Below are positions 1 to 14,197 of a DNA stretch of 64,000 bases, piece by piece. Within the stretch, counting starts at the first letter, position 1. Each line of letters starts with the position of its first letter. The stretch is from Polydactylus sextarius (lineage: Eukaryota > Chordata > Actinopteri > Polynemidae): the NCBI GenBank assembly GCA_016801845.1, contig CM028912.1, positions 20,396,001-20,460,000 of the forward strand. Direction: 5' to 3'. The notes under the pieces were generated by a model. That model saw only the letters and a program-made list of their open reading frames with translations. It did no database searches and was not told the origin of the DNA. Made by a program: the position numbers and the translations under genes.

Positions 1-3000
1 ATGTGAAAATTAATTATACAATATTCTCACAGCCTTCGTTAAGTCGATGGTGGCTCAGCATCACAAAAAAGGAAAGTGATGTATGTGATGTAAGTGCTTG
101 ATTGTAATTCTGTTTGGAATGCTGCACTTTGGTTTTATATATGTTGCAATGACTAATGCTAATGCTAATTGGAAAAACACTATTAAAGTCCAAGAAGTAG
201 TGAATCTAGAGTCATCTCACCTGGTACCAGCCTCCTGCCTGACTGGTTATCTGCCTCTCTTCTCCTACATACATCCTCAATATGGTCTCTCCAGCACTTT
301 GAGCTGTATACAGAATGGAGAGGTGAATGTTTTACAGCCGCCTTGATGCCTGTGTCTAAAGTCTCTCCCCTGGATTCAGAAGAAGTAAAACATTTTAACT
401 TGAACAAGTCTCTGGAGACTGTGTCCCACACAGAACTGAAGGGAAAGATAATGCTGCTTCAGTTTTTTTTTTCCTAGGGGCAACGAAGAGAGTTGAAATA
501 TCAGTGTGTAGCTGGAAAATCAGTTCTGGGTACTAACAGAAAAGGAACAATATCAGTAGAGGGCATTGAATGTTTTAAGTAGAAATTGTTTAAAAATCAA
601 TGAAAATGTATTTTAAAAGTGATTGTTAACAGCAGTGGAAGCCAAACCACTGAAGTCACTTTGAGTAGAAGTTGAACACAGTCTGGTCATTGTGTGATTC
701 AGTCTCAAAACATAAAAAATATTAACTTGACTCCCACAGCTCACCCACTCGTTCACACTCAGTCAAACTGCCGTGAATAAAACCTCACACTTGAAAACTT
801 TCAAGTAAAATTCAAAGAGAAGTGTTCTGTCACCCCCACACCCCCAACACCCTGCAACGCTGTGATTTATAGTTGCCAACTCTTTGACTTATTTATTTAT
901 ATTTTCTCAAAATAGCTGATCGTAAGCCACAAGGCGAGAGGAGAGGGAGGACTTCGAAGAGAGGAGGTTTGATAAATGGTCTGTGGAACAAAATGGACAC
1001 CTGATAGGCCGTTCCGACGGGTAAGAGACAGATATTGGCCAGAAAATAAAAATCGCCTCTTTTAGCTCAGATAACACTGCAATCTGTCTCTCAAAGAAGT
1101 GAGAAGAATGAAGCGATGGTTCCATTAAGAGGCACAACTGCTTCCTTTCTGTATCTTTCCAGAATGAGAGTGCCTTCATGTCCTCTTTTCTGAACATCGG
1201 TTGTGGCTGCGGCCGACAGTCGATGGAAATGGAAACAGGACTGAGATGAATTGGCTGCCAATAATCAGTTTCCTCCAGGATTTGCTAATTATCAAGCTTG
1301 GGAGATTGAATATAGAGAGCTGATAGAGGAGCTCGAAACCTGAGCTGAGACACAAAACAGATATGTGGGTGGGACTGTGAGAAAGGCTGTTTTGTGTCCT
1401 GCTTGAATAAAAGAATTGAGGAGCTAAATGAGTTTCGCATGGCTCCATTCAAGCCTCAGAGTCTGTGACTACTGCATCAATTGTACTGAACATAAACCTC
1501 CTCCTCCTCCTGAACACGTGAGCTCTGAATTTCTGCTTCTCGCTTTCAATCACAGACTCCTGTGTCATTTCATATTTATGTTTAGAAATATTTTTTGTGG
1601 GCTGAACAAATAAGCAAAGGTTTATGTTGAAATTCTCACACAATGGAGACATATCCTTTCACACAGCAAAAATACAGAGGGAATACAGAGTGTGGTAGTT
1701 GTGAGAACACTCTGAATCAAACGCACACAGTGTGAAAAACTGTAAACAACAATGTACCGTGTCTCAAGGCCTCGCTCACTCAGACAGTGAGGAAGTTAGT
1801 CCTAGTGGAGTAGAACTAAGGGCAACCTGAACATGCAGTTCCTCCTGCTGACCAGCAGAAGTCAGCATTGTTCCACATAAGAGGTTGAACAGTGCAAGAA
1901 CTACTGGAAGTAGAGTTTAACTTGGAATTACTGGCACAATTTTCACTTGCAAACATATTATGCCCTTTATCTCAGTGAAAATGATTACTTTAGGTAATAG
2001 GTTTAAAAATCAGTAAAGCACATTTAGATTTTTTTTTTGTGTAGATGAGCCTCTTAACTATTTATTTCCATAAATTCCTGCTTCAAATTTTCAGTTGGAT
2101 ATTATTTATTTAAAGAACAGAACACTACAGCCTGTCTTTGTCTTGCTCATCTTATTTAACATCAGTAAACTTGTTATCTAATAATACTACTCAATGCTTT
2201 TCTATGTGGAATATGAACTTAATTAACATAATGTTAGTTCATCAAAAACAATGTTTTTTAATTATATCTCAATGTGTTCATCAACCTAGATGTAAGCTAG
2301 CCTTTTCCATTTGTAGAGCCCAGTAGCTCTGCTGTAGACTTCTAGTGTTTTGTATCTGGTCGTTAATTTAGAAATCACACTCATACGTACACAAGTAGAT
2401 TGTCCTCAAAGGTGTCCCAGTTTTCTAAAGTTGAAAGGAGGGAGGTGGAGGAAGAAGAGCTGCGACATGTTATTAGAGCTGATGGGGCAGCAGCTCTACA
2501 GGCAGCAGGAGAGACTAGAGAATGTCACACGCCTCCATGGAAGATAACAGCCGACATCTCCTGCAGTGATGGAATCACCCTGTGGTCACACCTTGAGTCT
2601 GGTTTTGTCTCCAGACTCAACCGGGGTCCGACACTAAAGCACAGGTGTTTCTGCTGTTGTGTGCTCACTCTGTCAGCATGGGGGATTTACTGTCAGCAGC
2701 CAAGGCTAGCAAGAGACCACACAGAACCCCACCCCACCACCCCCTCCTGGGTTCATCATCATTCCCACCAGTCACCATTGAAAAATCAATATGTGATGCT
2801 GTGACACAGCAAGATCGAGGGCTTTCCCGAATGTTTGACTCTGCTTTTAAACAATACAGGATACAACAAGTGATCCAGGCTTCAGGATCAAACAGAATGT
2901 TTGTTGTGAGGATGTGGGGGTGGGGGTGTTGGGGGGGTAGCTGTGCACCCCTCTGGTGATTAAAGTACAGGCATCACTGCTCAGATGTTCACTCGGTCCT

Positions 3001-4848
3001 TCAGATTAAATCTCAAAGATGAGATAAAGACAATCCATCTTCATTTACAGACGCTCATATCTGGCTGGGCCGTTGTATATATTCACTTGATCTATTGGTA
3101 ATATTATGAATTTACTGTATATAAATCTGCATTCCCTGCGCTCAGCAGCGTCTCTCATCTTTCACATATCAGTGTAATCACAAAGTACAGCACTGACATC
3201 CAGAGCCTTGACAGTAAAACAGTGGGGACTCCTCAGCATACTAAATCACACAGAATATGAATACATAACAATATTCCTAGGCTCTTGTGATGCATTGTTG
3301 TGCATAATTGCACAACACAGGGATTTTCTCGCAGAGGTGCTCCTTTGTCTGGTAACTGTCCTTCCTTTTGACATAACTTTTATCTCGGGGGCTTTAACAA
3401 GCTGCCCCCTTATATTCTATCAGTGATGGGAAGATGTGTTTGTTTAATGCAAAGGCTCATGCAAAAAGAAAAAGAATCAGGCAGATGATTATTCTGTATG
3501 TATACTACACGTGTGTGTTTTTATTCAAATCCCATGGACAGAATAATTCAAAGCCCAGCACGTCTTATTCTCCTGAACAACAATCGAGCCCCATTGTTGT
3601 TCAGAAACTATTCACTGAACCACATTATTGTATTGGTTGACATGTTTCACACCAGGACAGACCAAATGTGGTATTTCAAAGTGAAATATTCCACATTTTG
3701 AGAAAAGAATGTGAAGATTAAGTTTGTGGCAACATTTATACTACCTCCCTGACTCTTGACCAACGATTGTGCTGCTCTGTGTAGTGTCAGGCTCTTATTT
3801 TTATACCAACACATAGCACCGACCTGATAGAAAAGATTATAAGACTTCTTCAACCACCCAGTGTCCCTCTGCCATTATTAGTATTACTCCAGAACCCTTT
3901 CTAAACATAAATGTTTTATATTTCAGCAAACCTTACTTGAACTCCACCTGTGCACTTGAATCCTGTCACTTCATGGGTGCCCTTTAATCAATATGACAAA
4001 ATACAATCTGTAGATGTTCCTAAACCTTCTAACATAAAATTGAATGTAGGGGGAATTACAGTTCATGATATAACATCTAAAATAATATGGAGTTTTGTAT
4101 TACAGTACTTTCCGAGCAAACATACAGGATGTCCCTACGCTAAGTCTAGCAAATGAAATATAAAGGACTTGATAATTCTAATTTTATTGAGCAATTTGCC
4201 CACAGCTCCCACCAAAAAATAGATTTCTTCTATATGTGTTGAAGACTAAGGCTGCACAACCATCCAGTATACAGTAAATGTACTGTAGCTCATTGTACGA
4301 AACAAATATAACAATTGATTGGTGCACAGTCTGAGAACAGATCCCTGTTCAGCAGGGATAAACTGTATATACAGTGAACAAGCGGTTCACATACTGAAAA
4401 TCCAAGATTATAAATCAGTGGAGGGAGTGAGCACTTATTGATTTATTCATCACAGAGCAGTTTTACTGATATTTGGAGCTTGGCAGGTGTTAGGAGTAGA
4501 AACCAGTGCCAAAGTTTAGTTCCGAGGCAGAGTGGTGATTTGGTGTGTGTAGCTATAGAATTATAGAGCTGACGATATGATATGTTGATTAGTCTTCCCT
4601 AGCTCAAAGTGTTCAGGTTAGACTTAGGTTTAGGTTGTAGTTAAGATGAGTGGACTCAGCTCCTGGTCACAAGTGGAAATGTCCCCCGTCAGAACACACT
4701 GACAGCTTATTGCTCAGTAACACTGTGGCTCAGACGGTGCTGACACACTACCCACAACATCAACATTTACTGGCACGTATTGATTTTCTCTTTTTTTCCA
4801 CTATTTCAAATAAGTAAAATCTTATTTCATTGTAACACTCCTCCACTC
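1..4848. other. No gene recognised
   Basis: AT-rich unique-looking DNA. Open frames on both strands are short and resemble no protein I know, the longest being 134 codons at 2400-2804. No transposon was recognised. Confidence 0.6.
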
Positions 4849-4870
4849 CCTCTCTTTCTCTCTCTCTCTC

Positions 4871-4900
<30 letters not shown>
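4849..4900. repeat. (CT)n(CA)n compound microsatellite
   Basis: A polypyrimidine CT run with small interruptions passes directly into about 7 CA units. Confidence 0.95.
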
Positions 4901-4902
<2 letters not shown>

Positions 4903-7900
4903 TGACATTGGACCCATCTGTCAGATTGGTTAAAAACAACAATATGTTTTGGTCAAAGTGAAATGAGATGATGAATTGCATATAGACAGTGGAAGTGAGA
5001 TCCAGCCACAAACAGTCATTCAAGATGAACGTGGAGACAAATTCTAGTGTCAGGTGTGAACTGATGTGTATGAAACTGTTTGTACAGAGAATTTCTAGAC
5101 TACAGGGACCATCTGGTGGATGTAGTGCTTTTTTAGCCTTGGCACAAACGCCTCAACTTTTTGCTTTAACATGTCGGGAACTTTACCTACTGGTTTATGA
5201 GTTTTTTGTTGTTGTGAAGGGGATGAAGACATTTATTCCATGTTCATGTCGACATGAGGTTAGCTCATCACAGAGCACAGAGAATGATAACAGATGAAAC
5301 AGCTTGCATTGTTCTGTCTTATATGGAGCCTCCACTGGTGGCTGGTATCTTTATGATGATGCCAAAGACTCTGGTACATAACCCCCCTGTAAAACCACAT
5401 CATGCTGATTTTATACCTTTATACTTTCTGTTTTTGTACACAGAGCCGGACCAATATTACCCCCTGCTTCCAGTCTTTACACTAAGCTATAAGCTAACCA
5501 GGTGCTGCTGCAGCTTCATATATACTCTACAGACATGAGAGTGGTATTGATCTTTTATTCCCCAAAATGTCAAGAAGAAGAATTATGTCTTTATTCCTCT
5601 GTATTACTAACGGCTTCAGGTATTGATGAGTGGAGGAGTGTTTTGTTAAATCAGAGTGTTTTCTTTTATAGATCGTTCCCTGAAGTATACACATTCTACA
5701 TACTGTACACATGTGTGTTTACTAGTCCCCACGGAGAGTTCATTTGTTTGAAATTCTCTGCTTGTATTACAGTAATCATCAAAGGACAAGCACTGTTTAT
5801 GGCTGTGGAGGAATTAATTACAGCAGAGGTGGTTACACACGGCAGCAGGAACCAATCAGGTGTGATTTATACAATCCGTTCAGCATCTCTGTTTGAGCTG
5901 TGCAGCATGCTGCCTCATCAGATATGGACGTTGTTATGCTGTTCATTGATAGCCTAGTCAAGGAAACATAATTAAAATCTACTCGAGGAAGGAGAAAATA
6001 AAATACCCATCTTGATAGTCTGTGCCTCTCCTGGCTATTTGAAATGTTTCAATAAACAAAATTCCTCATAAAAAGTGTTGAAAGGTAAAAAGAATTGCTT
6101 TGAACTATCTCCTCAAGCTTCCAGTAATGTATTTCTTATCACGGTTGCAATGGCTGTAATGCGCCACGACACAGTTTTGTTATTGGATGCACACTGCAGC
6201 TTCTAGGATGATTCAAATATTTCTTGCAATAGGAGATGCTGCTGCTTCAGCCTGAGAACTGTTGCTGAATAAATGCATCTTTGGGTTCAATGATAAGCAA
6301 AATGGAAACATTGTAGAACTGCAGCTTTTTGTAGGTTTCAATCATCTGTAGGTACTTTTATTTAGCCTTTTATGGGGAAATGCTTGTCATTTCATGTATA
6401 AATTTAGAAAAAAGACAAATCCATGAAGACTGAAATATTGTTTATTCACAGGGCTGGTATCAAAGTGTTTATAATTCATATTTTTATACAAACAATGATA
6501 TTTGACATGTGGAAGGATTATCACGATCTAGATCAATTTCAGTGAAGATTAACTTGTGAAAATACTGAAGCAAAACATTTGTACTGAACTGAAGGTTTGT
6601 CTGCAAATGATACTAAAGTTACTCTGCATCTGCTAGACATGTAAGAAGACAAGTGACAGAAAGCAGCGTGTGTGGAAATGTTCCAGACTTGGGTAAAATC
6701 ATTTTTGTGACTGAAGGTGAGGAAAGCCATTCTTTGCATTTTGTCCAGCAACAATGTCAAGACTTATTTCACATTTCCATATTCACATCACACAGGTCTG
6801 TTCCCTCAGCCACATCAACCTGCATCCGCCTCCCTTTGAATTGTATACCAATCTGTTTTGTCATTTTGTGTAACATAATAATCTAAGCTCAGAGGTTCGG
6901 CATGCTCCGTTCCCTGACTTGGCATCACAGCTGGCACTCTCTGGCGTGATGCTGCTATGGTTACCGTCCTCACCTTCACCGAACACATGAAGCTCATTTG
7001 GCTCGTATGAGCCACAGGAAAGAAGAAAAACTAAATATGTGCAACTGGAAACGTAAACTTTTAGTTTTTCAACCAGTGTTTTTGAAATAAAATCATTACA
7101 ATGTAACATTCCAAACCCATATCAACCAACCACATAGCCAAGGCTCATGGATTAAAAGTGACAGCATCACGCAAAGTCACATATCTACTGTAGCTGAGCC
7201 AATCTCCCACTTAATGTTTCTCAGTAAAACGGAGAAATTCCATTTCAGAGTTCCCTGCAGCCTCTGTCTCTTCTGGGATACAAAAACATGTTTTAACACC
7301 TCATACTATACAATCTGTTGGAAACATAGTCACTAAAATGATGGATATATTTGCATGTGTAACAGTAGAGAATCAAGCCTCCAGCAGACACACTGTATCT
7401 ACCTGCTCAGGATGAATTATATAGAGAATGATATATACTGACAATCCTCTGTTAAACTCAGTCCTATGTGATGCTAAGTGAAAAAAAATCACTTTCCTGT
7501 GCCAGACATTTGAGTCTCTGGTGCACTACAGCAGCAGTTAGACTAAAAACCACAGAGAACCTTTTGAAAACAGCACTCTCTTCATTTAATCTTCTTGCCC
7601 CCTAACCTGATTCCCCTTCATCCTCTTTGCCGTCAGTGGCAGGGTGAATCTAATTCATGAGAGGTCGATGACAGAATGGGGCCCGTGGTCCTGTTAAAAG
7701 GCTTCTGTGCTTTTGCCAGCGTTGAGAGATTACTGTGTAGTTAAAGCTCAACATCAAAGCATGACTGCAACAGGGAATTTATTAGAGCACAGTTACTGGA
7801 TAATGTGAGCTTGATGGGAAGTTATGAGTGAAGTCAGATTTTTTTTGTATACGTGTGAAGACTCAAAGTCCTTCAGGAAAGCTTGCTGCTTGCAGATTTC

Positions 7901-8371
7901 TGTTTTGTCATCCTTGTATGTTTGGTGTACATCATTTCTTTTGTTAGTTTGAGAATGGGACCGATGTTGGGAAAATTTGGTGATGAAACTCCTCTCACGT
8001 TTCTCTCAAAACTTGAGTATCACACTGTCATTGTATCTGGTCATTGAAAAGAGGGTCACACTACTTCACATTACTTACAAATCTCACTTCTCATTGTGGA
8101 CTCAAAAGGAACAGATATGCAAACTTTTAATCAAAAACACTGAGAGATTTAGCCAGCTTTGCTTAATGAGCTTCCAGACCCCATATATCAAGTTGTAATG
8201 TAGGAAATAAGTATTTGAGTTTGAGCTGGAATGATCCCAGTGATATAATCAGGTTTTTTTTCTCAGACTTGAGCTCCCCTCAGAGCCACAGAACACATTA
8301 TACAACTGTTCACACCCTGAATAGAACTGGCTGATGAACAAACTGATCTGACCTATGTCTAAAATTGTTGG
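4901..8371. other. No gene recognised
   Basis: A 151-codon plus frame (5502-5957) has random-looking composition and no domain. Nothing else stands out. Confidence 0.6.
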
Positions 8372-8459
8372 TGTGAGGGTAATCAGAAATGGGCTGGCAT
8401 TTTCTGTCAGATATTTAGCCCAACAGAAAATGCCAGCTCATTTTCACATTACTAGCACA
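8372..8459. ncRNA. miRNA-precursor-like imperfect hairpin
   Basis: The arms 8387-8407 and 8423-8443 pair over 21 bp with a single mismatch (AAATGGGCTGGCATTTTCTG ... ACAGAAAATGCCAGCTCATT) around a 15-nt loop. Pairing continues outward past a small bulge: GTAAT pairs with ATTAC, then after three unpaired bases TGTG pairs with CACA. The result is an 88-nt foldback with a stem of about 36 bp. Its size and the near-perfect 21-bp duplex resemble a pre-miRNA. A very short palindromic MITE is an alternative. Its strand and expression are unknown. Confidence 0.4.
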
Positions 8460-10618
8460 ATGATCACAAGAACCTCAGTCGCATCAATGTACTGTGCAGC
8501 TGTTCCAGCAACAGACTATTTACTTTGGTCAATTTCTGATTCATATTTTGTTGCTATTGAACAGCCTCCAGGGAAGCGTGGTTGGGTTTTCCCCTACCAC
8601 AGCTCCAGGACCCCTTGCCCAAGCATGAAATTGACCTTGGCCCGCAGACCTGGTACTGAGATAAGCCCAAACAGGCGCGATAAAAACCCGATTCCCACGG
8701 CAACTGCAAACCAAAATGGGGAGAGCAACCTTGGAGTCGTGACGTCAGAGAGGCTTTATTATCCCCTCGCTGCAAGCAAGGAAAGACATGCAGAGATTGT
8801 GAACGCAGTTTGCCTGCCCACCTGTCTGCTCATACCCTTGTGTGGTGTATTAAAATTCATGAGCTATGTTGGTTTGAATGCCAAGGTTTGTGGCAGCATT
8901 CTCCCTCTGCATAGGTCCTCGGGGACAAACACTGAGAGAGATTAGAGAAGGACGGTGGAGAGAGATACAGGATCAAGAGGGGAAGAAAGTGTGTGAGAGA
9001 GAGAGATATGGAGGATATGAGGAGATAAGGAAAGAATGGAGGAGAATGGGAGTTAGAGATAGCAGATAGAAGCAGTAATTTCAACCCTATTGCTGGGCAG
9101 AATGTTGATATTGGCCAATTCATCAAAATCTCAGATTACATTCAGTGTTTGCAAAATTAGTTTTTTTCTGCAATATCTGCACATGGTGAGTACAGTGAGT
9201 TTAAGATAAGGAGAATGTTTAAAACGAGATTTACTGTGTGTGGAGACTGAACTTAAGGCTGAGGTGACCATATTTTCCTAAAAATTAGCAGTGAAAAAAG
9301 CTGCTAACACCACAGTCTTTCACATAGAGCATCTGTGTGTTTAGCTCACAGCTAACATCTGTACTGAACATTATTATCTGCACAAATTTTGTGTCAGTCT
9401 GTCCAGATACTAAAATATTTAACTGGATAAGTGAAAATACAGCCCTGGGGATCAGCAAAGTCTGTATAATTCACCTTATAGGTCACAATGGTAATGCTGT
9501 AGCTCCACACTATCCATAACCTACACCCACGTTCACTTTGCCACTTGAACACCGTACTTCCTGCGGTTGGCAGTAAATGTTGGCACTGGACTCACATAAG
9601 TCCTGCAGTATCATTCAGTTTAATTTATGATGATATTTCTTGAGGATTGTAATCAGACATGTATTCTGAGCTAGGTTGACACAAAAAATTGCAGTGCCAC
9701 AAGCATCGAGACCGATTAAATTAAAAAAGACAAAAGACAATTCAGTTCCCGATTCAGCATCTTAAGATTTTAATAATCATCACATTCATATTAATAACAG
9801 TGATTCTCTCACTACTGGGTTCTAACTGTGATGGCAGCTGACAAGAAGAAGGAATCCTTTACTTATATTCAGTATCTAATAAAATCTGTAAAAAATATTT
9901 AAGCTCTACTTTAAATTTGGGAGGAAACAGTTTGATCATTCTTAAAAATGTGAGGTATCACTTACCTCACATGTTCGTGGGTGATCAAACTGTGCACCAT
10001 AAAAAAATAGTGATGACATAATACTGCTGGTTAAACCTGACTTCTATTGAAGGGATTTGAACTGTGGTTAGCTCAGGATCAAGCCACTAACCAGCTGTAG
10101 GGATGAACTTCTTCATGTTGTTTGCTCCAGAATTAATTCAGAACATGATTACAGTTGATGTATATTTTGAATATTGTTTCTAGAGTAGTAGTGGTTATAT
10201 TTACAGCACAGTCACTCTGAACCCAATATATGACTGAGAAGAAATTTGAAATGTAAAATAAATTATATTACTGACACAGTTGATAAAGAGTGAAAAACAC
10301 AGTCAGTCAGTGTCAGTCCTCCCAGCATGCAGTAATGGTAGAGAAGAGGAGGCTGGTTTGTCTCAGTCAGTAGCTACATTTTGAAATTGCCAAATCATTC
10401 AGTTTCCACTTCGGTTTCTGCTTTTCTGCTTGTTCAACAAGTGGTTTGACAAATTAACTATTGGCTTTTTAACTTATATATTATTATTACTTATATATAA
10501 CTTATACTACACCTACAATATGCAGAGTTGTGTCCTCTCCTGTGTGTGTGGATCTCTCAGACCACAGATGAAAATGTGGCAGTCAGTGTAAATATCGTGA
10601 CAGCTGCTTCAAATAAAT
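8460..10618. other. No gene recognised; GC-richer patch
   Basis: Contains the remainder of the 8355-8945 open frame, the CRE at 8740 and a purine-rich stretch at 8930-9065. From there to 10.6 kb I see only AT-rich DNA. Confidence 0.55.
8740..8747. promoter_or_regulatory. Full palindromic CRE motif
   Basis: TGACGTCA, the consensus CREB/ATF site, lies in a locally GC-richer stretch (8570-8830) that also holds a long open frame on the plus strand (8355-8945, 196 codons) with no recognisable protein. A site of this length can occur by chance. Confidence 0.35.
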
Positions 10619-10932
10619 CATCCATCCATCCATCCATTTTCTTTACAGCTTATCCTCTTGTGGGTCATGGGGTGCTGGAGCCAATCTAGACAGGTTGCCA
10701 GTCTGTCATAGGGCTGACAGGACACAATGATTTATGCCAACATTCAGGCGATTTAGAGAACCTGACCTGCATGTGTTGGAGTGTTGGAGGAAGTTGGAGT
10801 ACCTGGAGAAAACCCACAGGGTTTTCACATGGACACAGAGAAAACATGTAAACTCTTCACAGAAAGTTCCCAGATTCAAACCCACAATCTTCTTGCTTTG
10901 AGGTGACAGAACTACTGCACTGTGTCATCCAC
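10619..10932 (-). mobile_element. tRNA-type SINE, near full length, minus orientation
   Basis: On the plus strand it begins with a CATC repeat, then CTTTACAGCTTATCC and GGGGTGCTGGAGCC, which is the reverse complement of the LINE-shared tail. It continues through CAGGTTGCCAGTC, GACCTGCATGTGTTGGA and GTACCTGGAGAAAACCCAC. It ends in the reverse complement of the promoter half, where a degenerate B box is legible on the minus strand (GTGGGTTTGAATCTG). AAATCA occurs just before the repeat and again just after it (AATTAAATCAA), a possible target-site duplication. Several substitutions show it is old. Confidence 0.8.
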
Positions 10933-13900
10933 AATTAAATCAATGGACTCACAGGTAGTTGCAGTCGACTGCAACTTTCCCAACATCCCAACACTTTTTT
11001 TATTGTCCTCGAGCCATCAGGTCATTGCTTATGTTGAACTGTGCTCAAAGGAGCTGAAAGTGGCTTAAAGCAAAGAAGCACAGTTGACAAGGGGCAGAAG
11101 CTAAGTGAATTGCCTGAGGCCAAAAAGAATAAAACTCTGAGGAGGTTTGAAGTGCACAGAACTAAGGCGAGATTATACGAAACAAACAGAAAAAAAAAAA
11201 AAACATTCATAGTCAGAAGTTTGCCTGGTAGAAGTAAAAGATTGACCCAGAGTAGGATGTTGACAGTTAGAAACCTGGCAACTAAAACATGTACTGTGAT
11301 GGAGAGAGGGAAAGTGCAGGTGAGTGAATGAGAGGGAAGTGAGGTGTGCAAATAAGGAGAGAGGGATGGAGTGACTGAATGAGTGTGAGACTGACAGACT
11401 GAGAAGGCGAGGCACTGACTGAATAAGGGAATGGGACACGCCTGACTGACAGATAGAGAGAGAAAGTGAACAAGGGAGAGATTGGGTGACAGTCTTACTT
11501 AGCAAGACATTGGATGGAATAAGAATCACAGGGAAGTGTTGGAACATGAGGCATTCTTTGTAAAGGCACAGGGGGGCAGTGTTGCACTGAACACTTACAG
11601 TATTTGGCACTGCAATTGTTTGAGATGAAGCCAGGGCTGTGTTTGCGGCTGAGAGGCATGTGGTGACTGTGGTATATAAATATATACAGAGCTGAGAGCA
11701 AGGCTGTGGACTGTCTCAGTAAATAGCAATAGAGGCTTCAGTGAGAAATCATAAATGTTGTCTATTATATTAGAACAGCTCATTAAGTGTTTATGCACTG
11801 CCCTTGCTGGATTTACAAGTGTTTGCAACCAGGTATGTTTACATGTTTCCTTCATGTGGAAATAAAATTAAAATATCTCCAAGGTTCTCAAGGACAAGTA
11901 CATTTTTCTCTCTGCAGCTGATCAAAACCATTTGAAGACCCTGCTTATGTAAGTGAGGCTTCTAAGGAGCAAGAACGTGTGACAGAGAAACATCCAATTT
12001 TAGAACAAGGCCACAACATTTCTATTGTCTTGCTCATCATGATCTACCATGGCAGTCTCATTGCAACATATGTAAATGATGAATATGTTTACTGGAGGCT
12101 AAATGTCCTCTTGGTGATTGTAGCGCTGTTGGAGGCTACACCAAATGCATTTCATCTCTGAGGCTGAGTCTCTGTTCTGCTGATCAGCTCACAACACTTT
12201 AAGTTGAACCCCTGAAAACAGTGACAAAGAGATGCTAATTAGGAAGCAGAGCAAGAGCTGCTACAGGAAAGTCAAGAAATGCAGTGATTCATATAGAGAA
12301 AGAACAACAGGATAGCTCTGCACTGTGATTTGCTTTGTCCATAAAGCATCTGCATGTGGTCTCATTGGAGGAGAGAGAACAGGGAGCAGGAACTGACAAG
12401 GACATCTGTTCCCCCTGGATTCTCAGGTATGTTAAAAGTCTACTGCACACGCAGTTCAATATTCCATCAAGTCTGAATATCATGTTAATGTTGGCTGTGA
12501 CACAATAATTTAAAATAGCAGTGACATTAAATATGTAAAGTCAACAGACTTAATCACTAAATGACATTACATACTGAAGCTTTTCGCTTCTTCCTTTTCT
12601 ATTCCTTTGATACATGTCAACCACTCATCGTCCTTTAAGAGGGAACCATGGTTCAGTGGAAAATGAGGACATGACCACTGACAAGCTCTAGAGACTGCAA
12701 CACCTATTTCAACGAATAATGAGTTACATGAATGTTCCTTCACAATATCATCAAACATATATATACACATTCTGACTATTTCACGTCTATCATAATGTAA
12801 TTCTCACATTCTCTGTCTGCTCAGAGAAGTCTTGGTTTATAATCATTCTTTCTGCCTCATCCCCTGAATCATCCCCACCAATGACACTGCACTTAAAAGG
12901 AGATTTATAGTCATGTGTGAAGGATTTATGTCATTTGTCTGTTTCAGAGCTGGCATCAAGATTACGGAGATAAAAAGGGTGTTTTCTTCCTGTTGATTGT
13001 CGAGAATGACGACAACGCTAACTTGACGACATATGCAGAGCAGTCTCTCTTTTTAAGAACCCAAGTCTTTTAAAACCATCCTCACTACAAAGCTTCTGCT
13101 AAACAAAATTAACATATACTTACTGAAGGTTACGTTCGGTTGTGGAACAGTCTTGAGTATAACTATGTTGTTTCAGTTGAAATGGCTCTGGAGCTGAATA
13201 CAAATATTGGGTACTGGATCAGCAAGTATGCAAGTTTATGCACTGATCTGATACCACACATTATTTATAAGCTTTTAGTTTCACACTCAGGTAAGCAGTT
13301 TATTCACTGCAACCAGCTGGGGGTAGCTGGTTAGCACTGACTACATTTTCAAATTAAAATACCTTGATACAGCACTTCATAAATAAATATCACAACTGTC
13401 CAAACATTCAAACTCCATGTGAGCACAGCTAGTAAACAGACAACAACATTGTGGATGAAGAGTAGCAACAAATAACCAAACAAATTGCCAAGTTGTGGGA
13501 AGATATGAATCACAACAGCGACAAGCAGAGATTTTTGGATTTGGCCTTGGCCCCTGTGTATTCATGATTGCATGAGTTTAGCTAAAGAGAGATTGTCACC
13601 TGCCAGAAAGTCTCTAGTGTAAAGGCCCTCTTGTTGTCTTGTTGACTCATCCATCAGCCAACCTTCCTTCTAATGGAAACTTTCAACTTTTCTCTAACAG
13701 GACCTCCTTTGCTCCAGCTGTAATGTCACTAAGTGTCGCCTTATACTAAAACAAACCTACAGGTCATATTAAGCTGATGCAGACAGAAAGCAAAGCAAAT
13801 TTTTGCTTTGTGTCATTTGTGTGAATCTGACCCCTTGACCACTTCAGGCCACTTTAACTGCTGGGCATGAGCCATGTATTGAGCAGCTTTATGGGGGTCG

Positions 13901-14197
13901 ATAGTTCTGGCTTTACAGTCCTCTACTACAGATCAGATGTCCTGTTTTACAGTTGTGGTAATTAGAAAGGGCTTACTTGGCACTACCCCAGGGGTGTTGT
14001 CCCGAGAATATTGCTCTCAAGGCTGTTAAACACACAATTGCTCTGATGACTAGTTTTTCTTTTCACCTTTCATCCCTACTTGTGTCCTTTTATTGTTCTC
14101 CTTCTTTTTCTTGCCTCCTGTGCTTAACAACGTTTTACCCTTTTTTTCTATCACGTTGAGTGTTTTTGGCACAACATGATTGGACTGCCACTTTTTC
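10933..14197. other. No gene recognised
   Basis: A minus-strand frame of 145 codons (11173-11610) and its neighbours come from a GA-rich stretch on the plus strand (11300-11480), so their Ser/Leu-rich translations are not meaningful. Confidence 0.6.

Noticed and set aside
5105..5120. CTCF-like CCATCTGGTGG
   Set aside because: Only a partial core match, and common in fish DNA; not enough to call.
5502..5957. 151-codon plus-strand open frame
   Set aside because: Composition is random-looking with many Cys, Leu and Phe residues, no domain, no CpG-rich start, and the TTA/TAC-rich codons expected of AT-rich noncoding DNA.
10860..10930. Possible tRNA gene (B-box-like sequence on the minus strand)
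   Set aside because: The A and B boxes belong to the SINE at 10619-10932; no cloverleaf or acceptor stem can be drawn around them.
11173..11610. 145-codon minus-strand frame rich in Ser and Leu
   Set aside because: It is the complement of a GA-rich stretch, and neighbouring frames show the same bias, so this is low-complexity translation.
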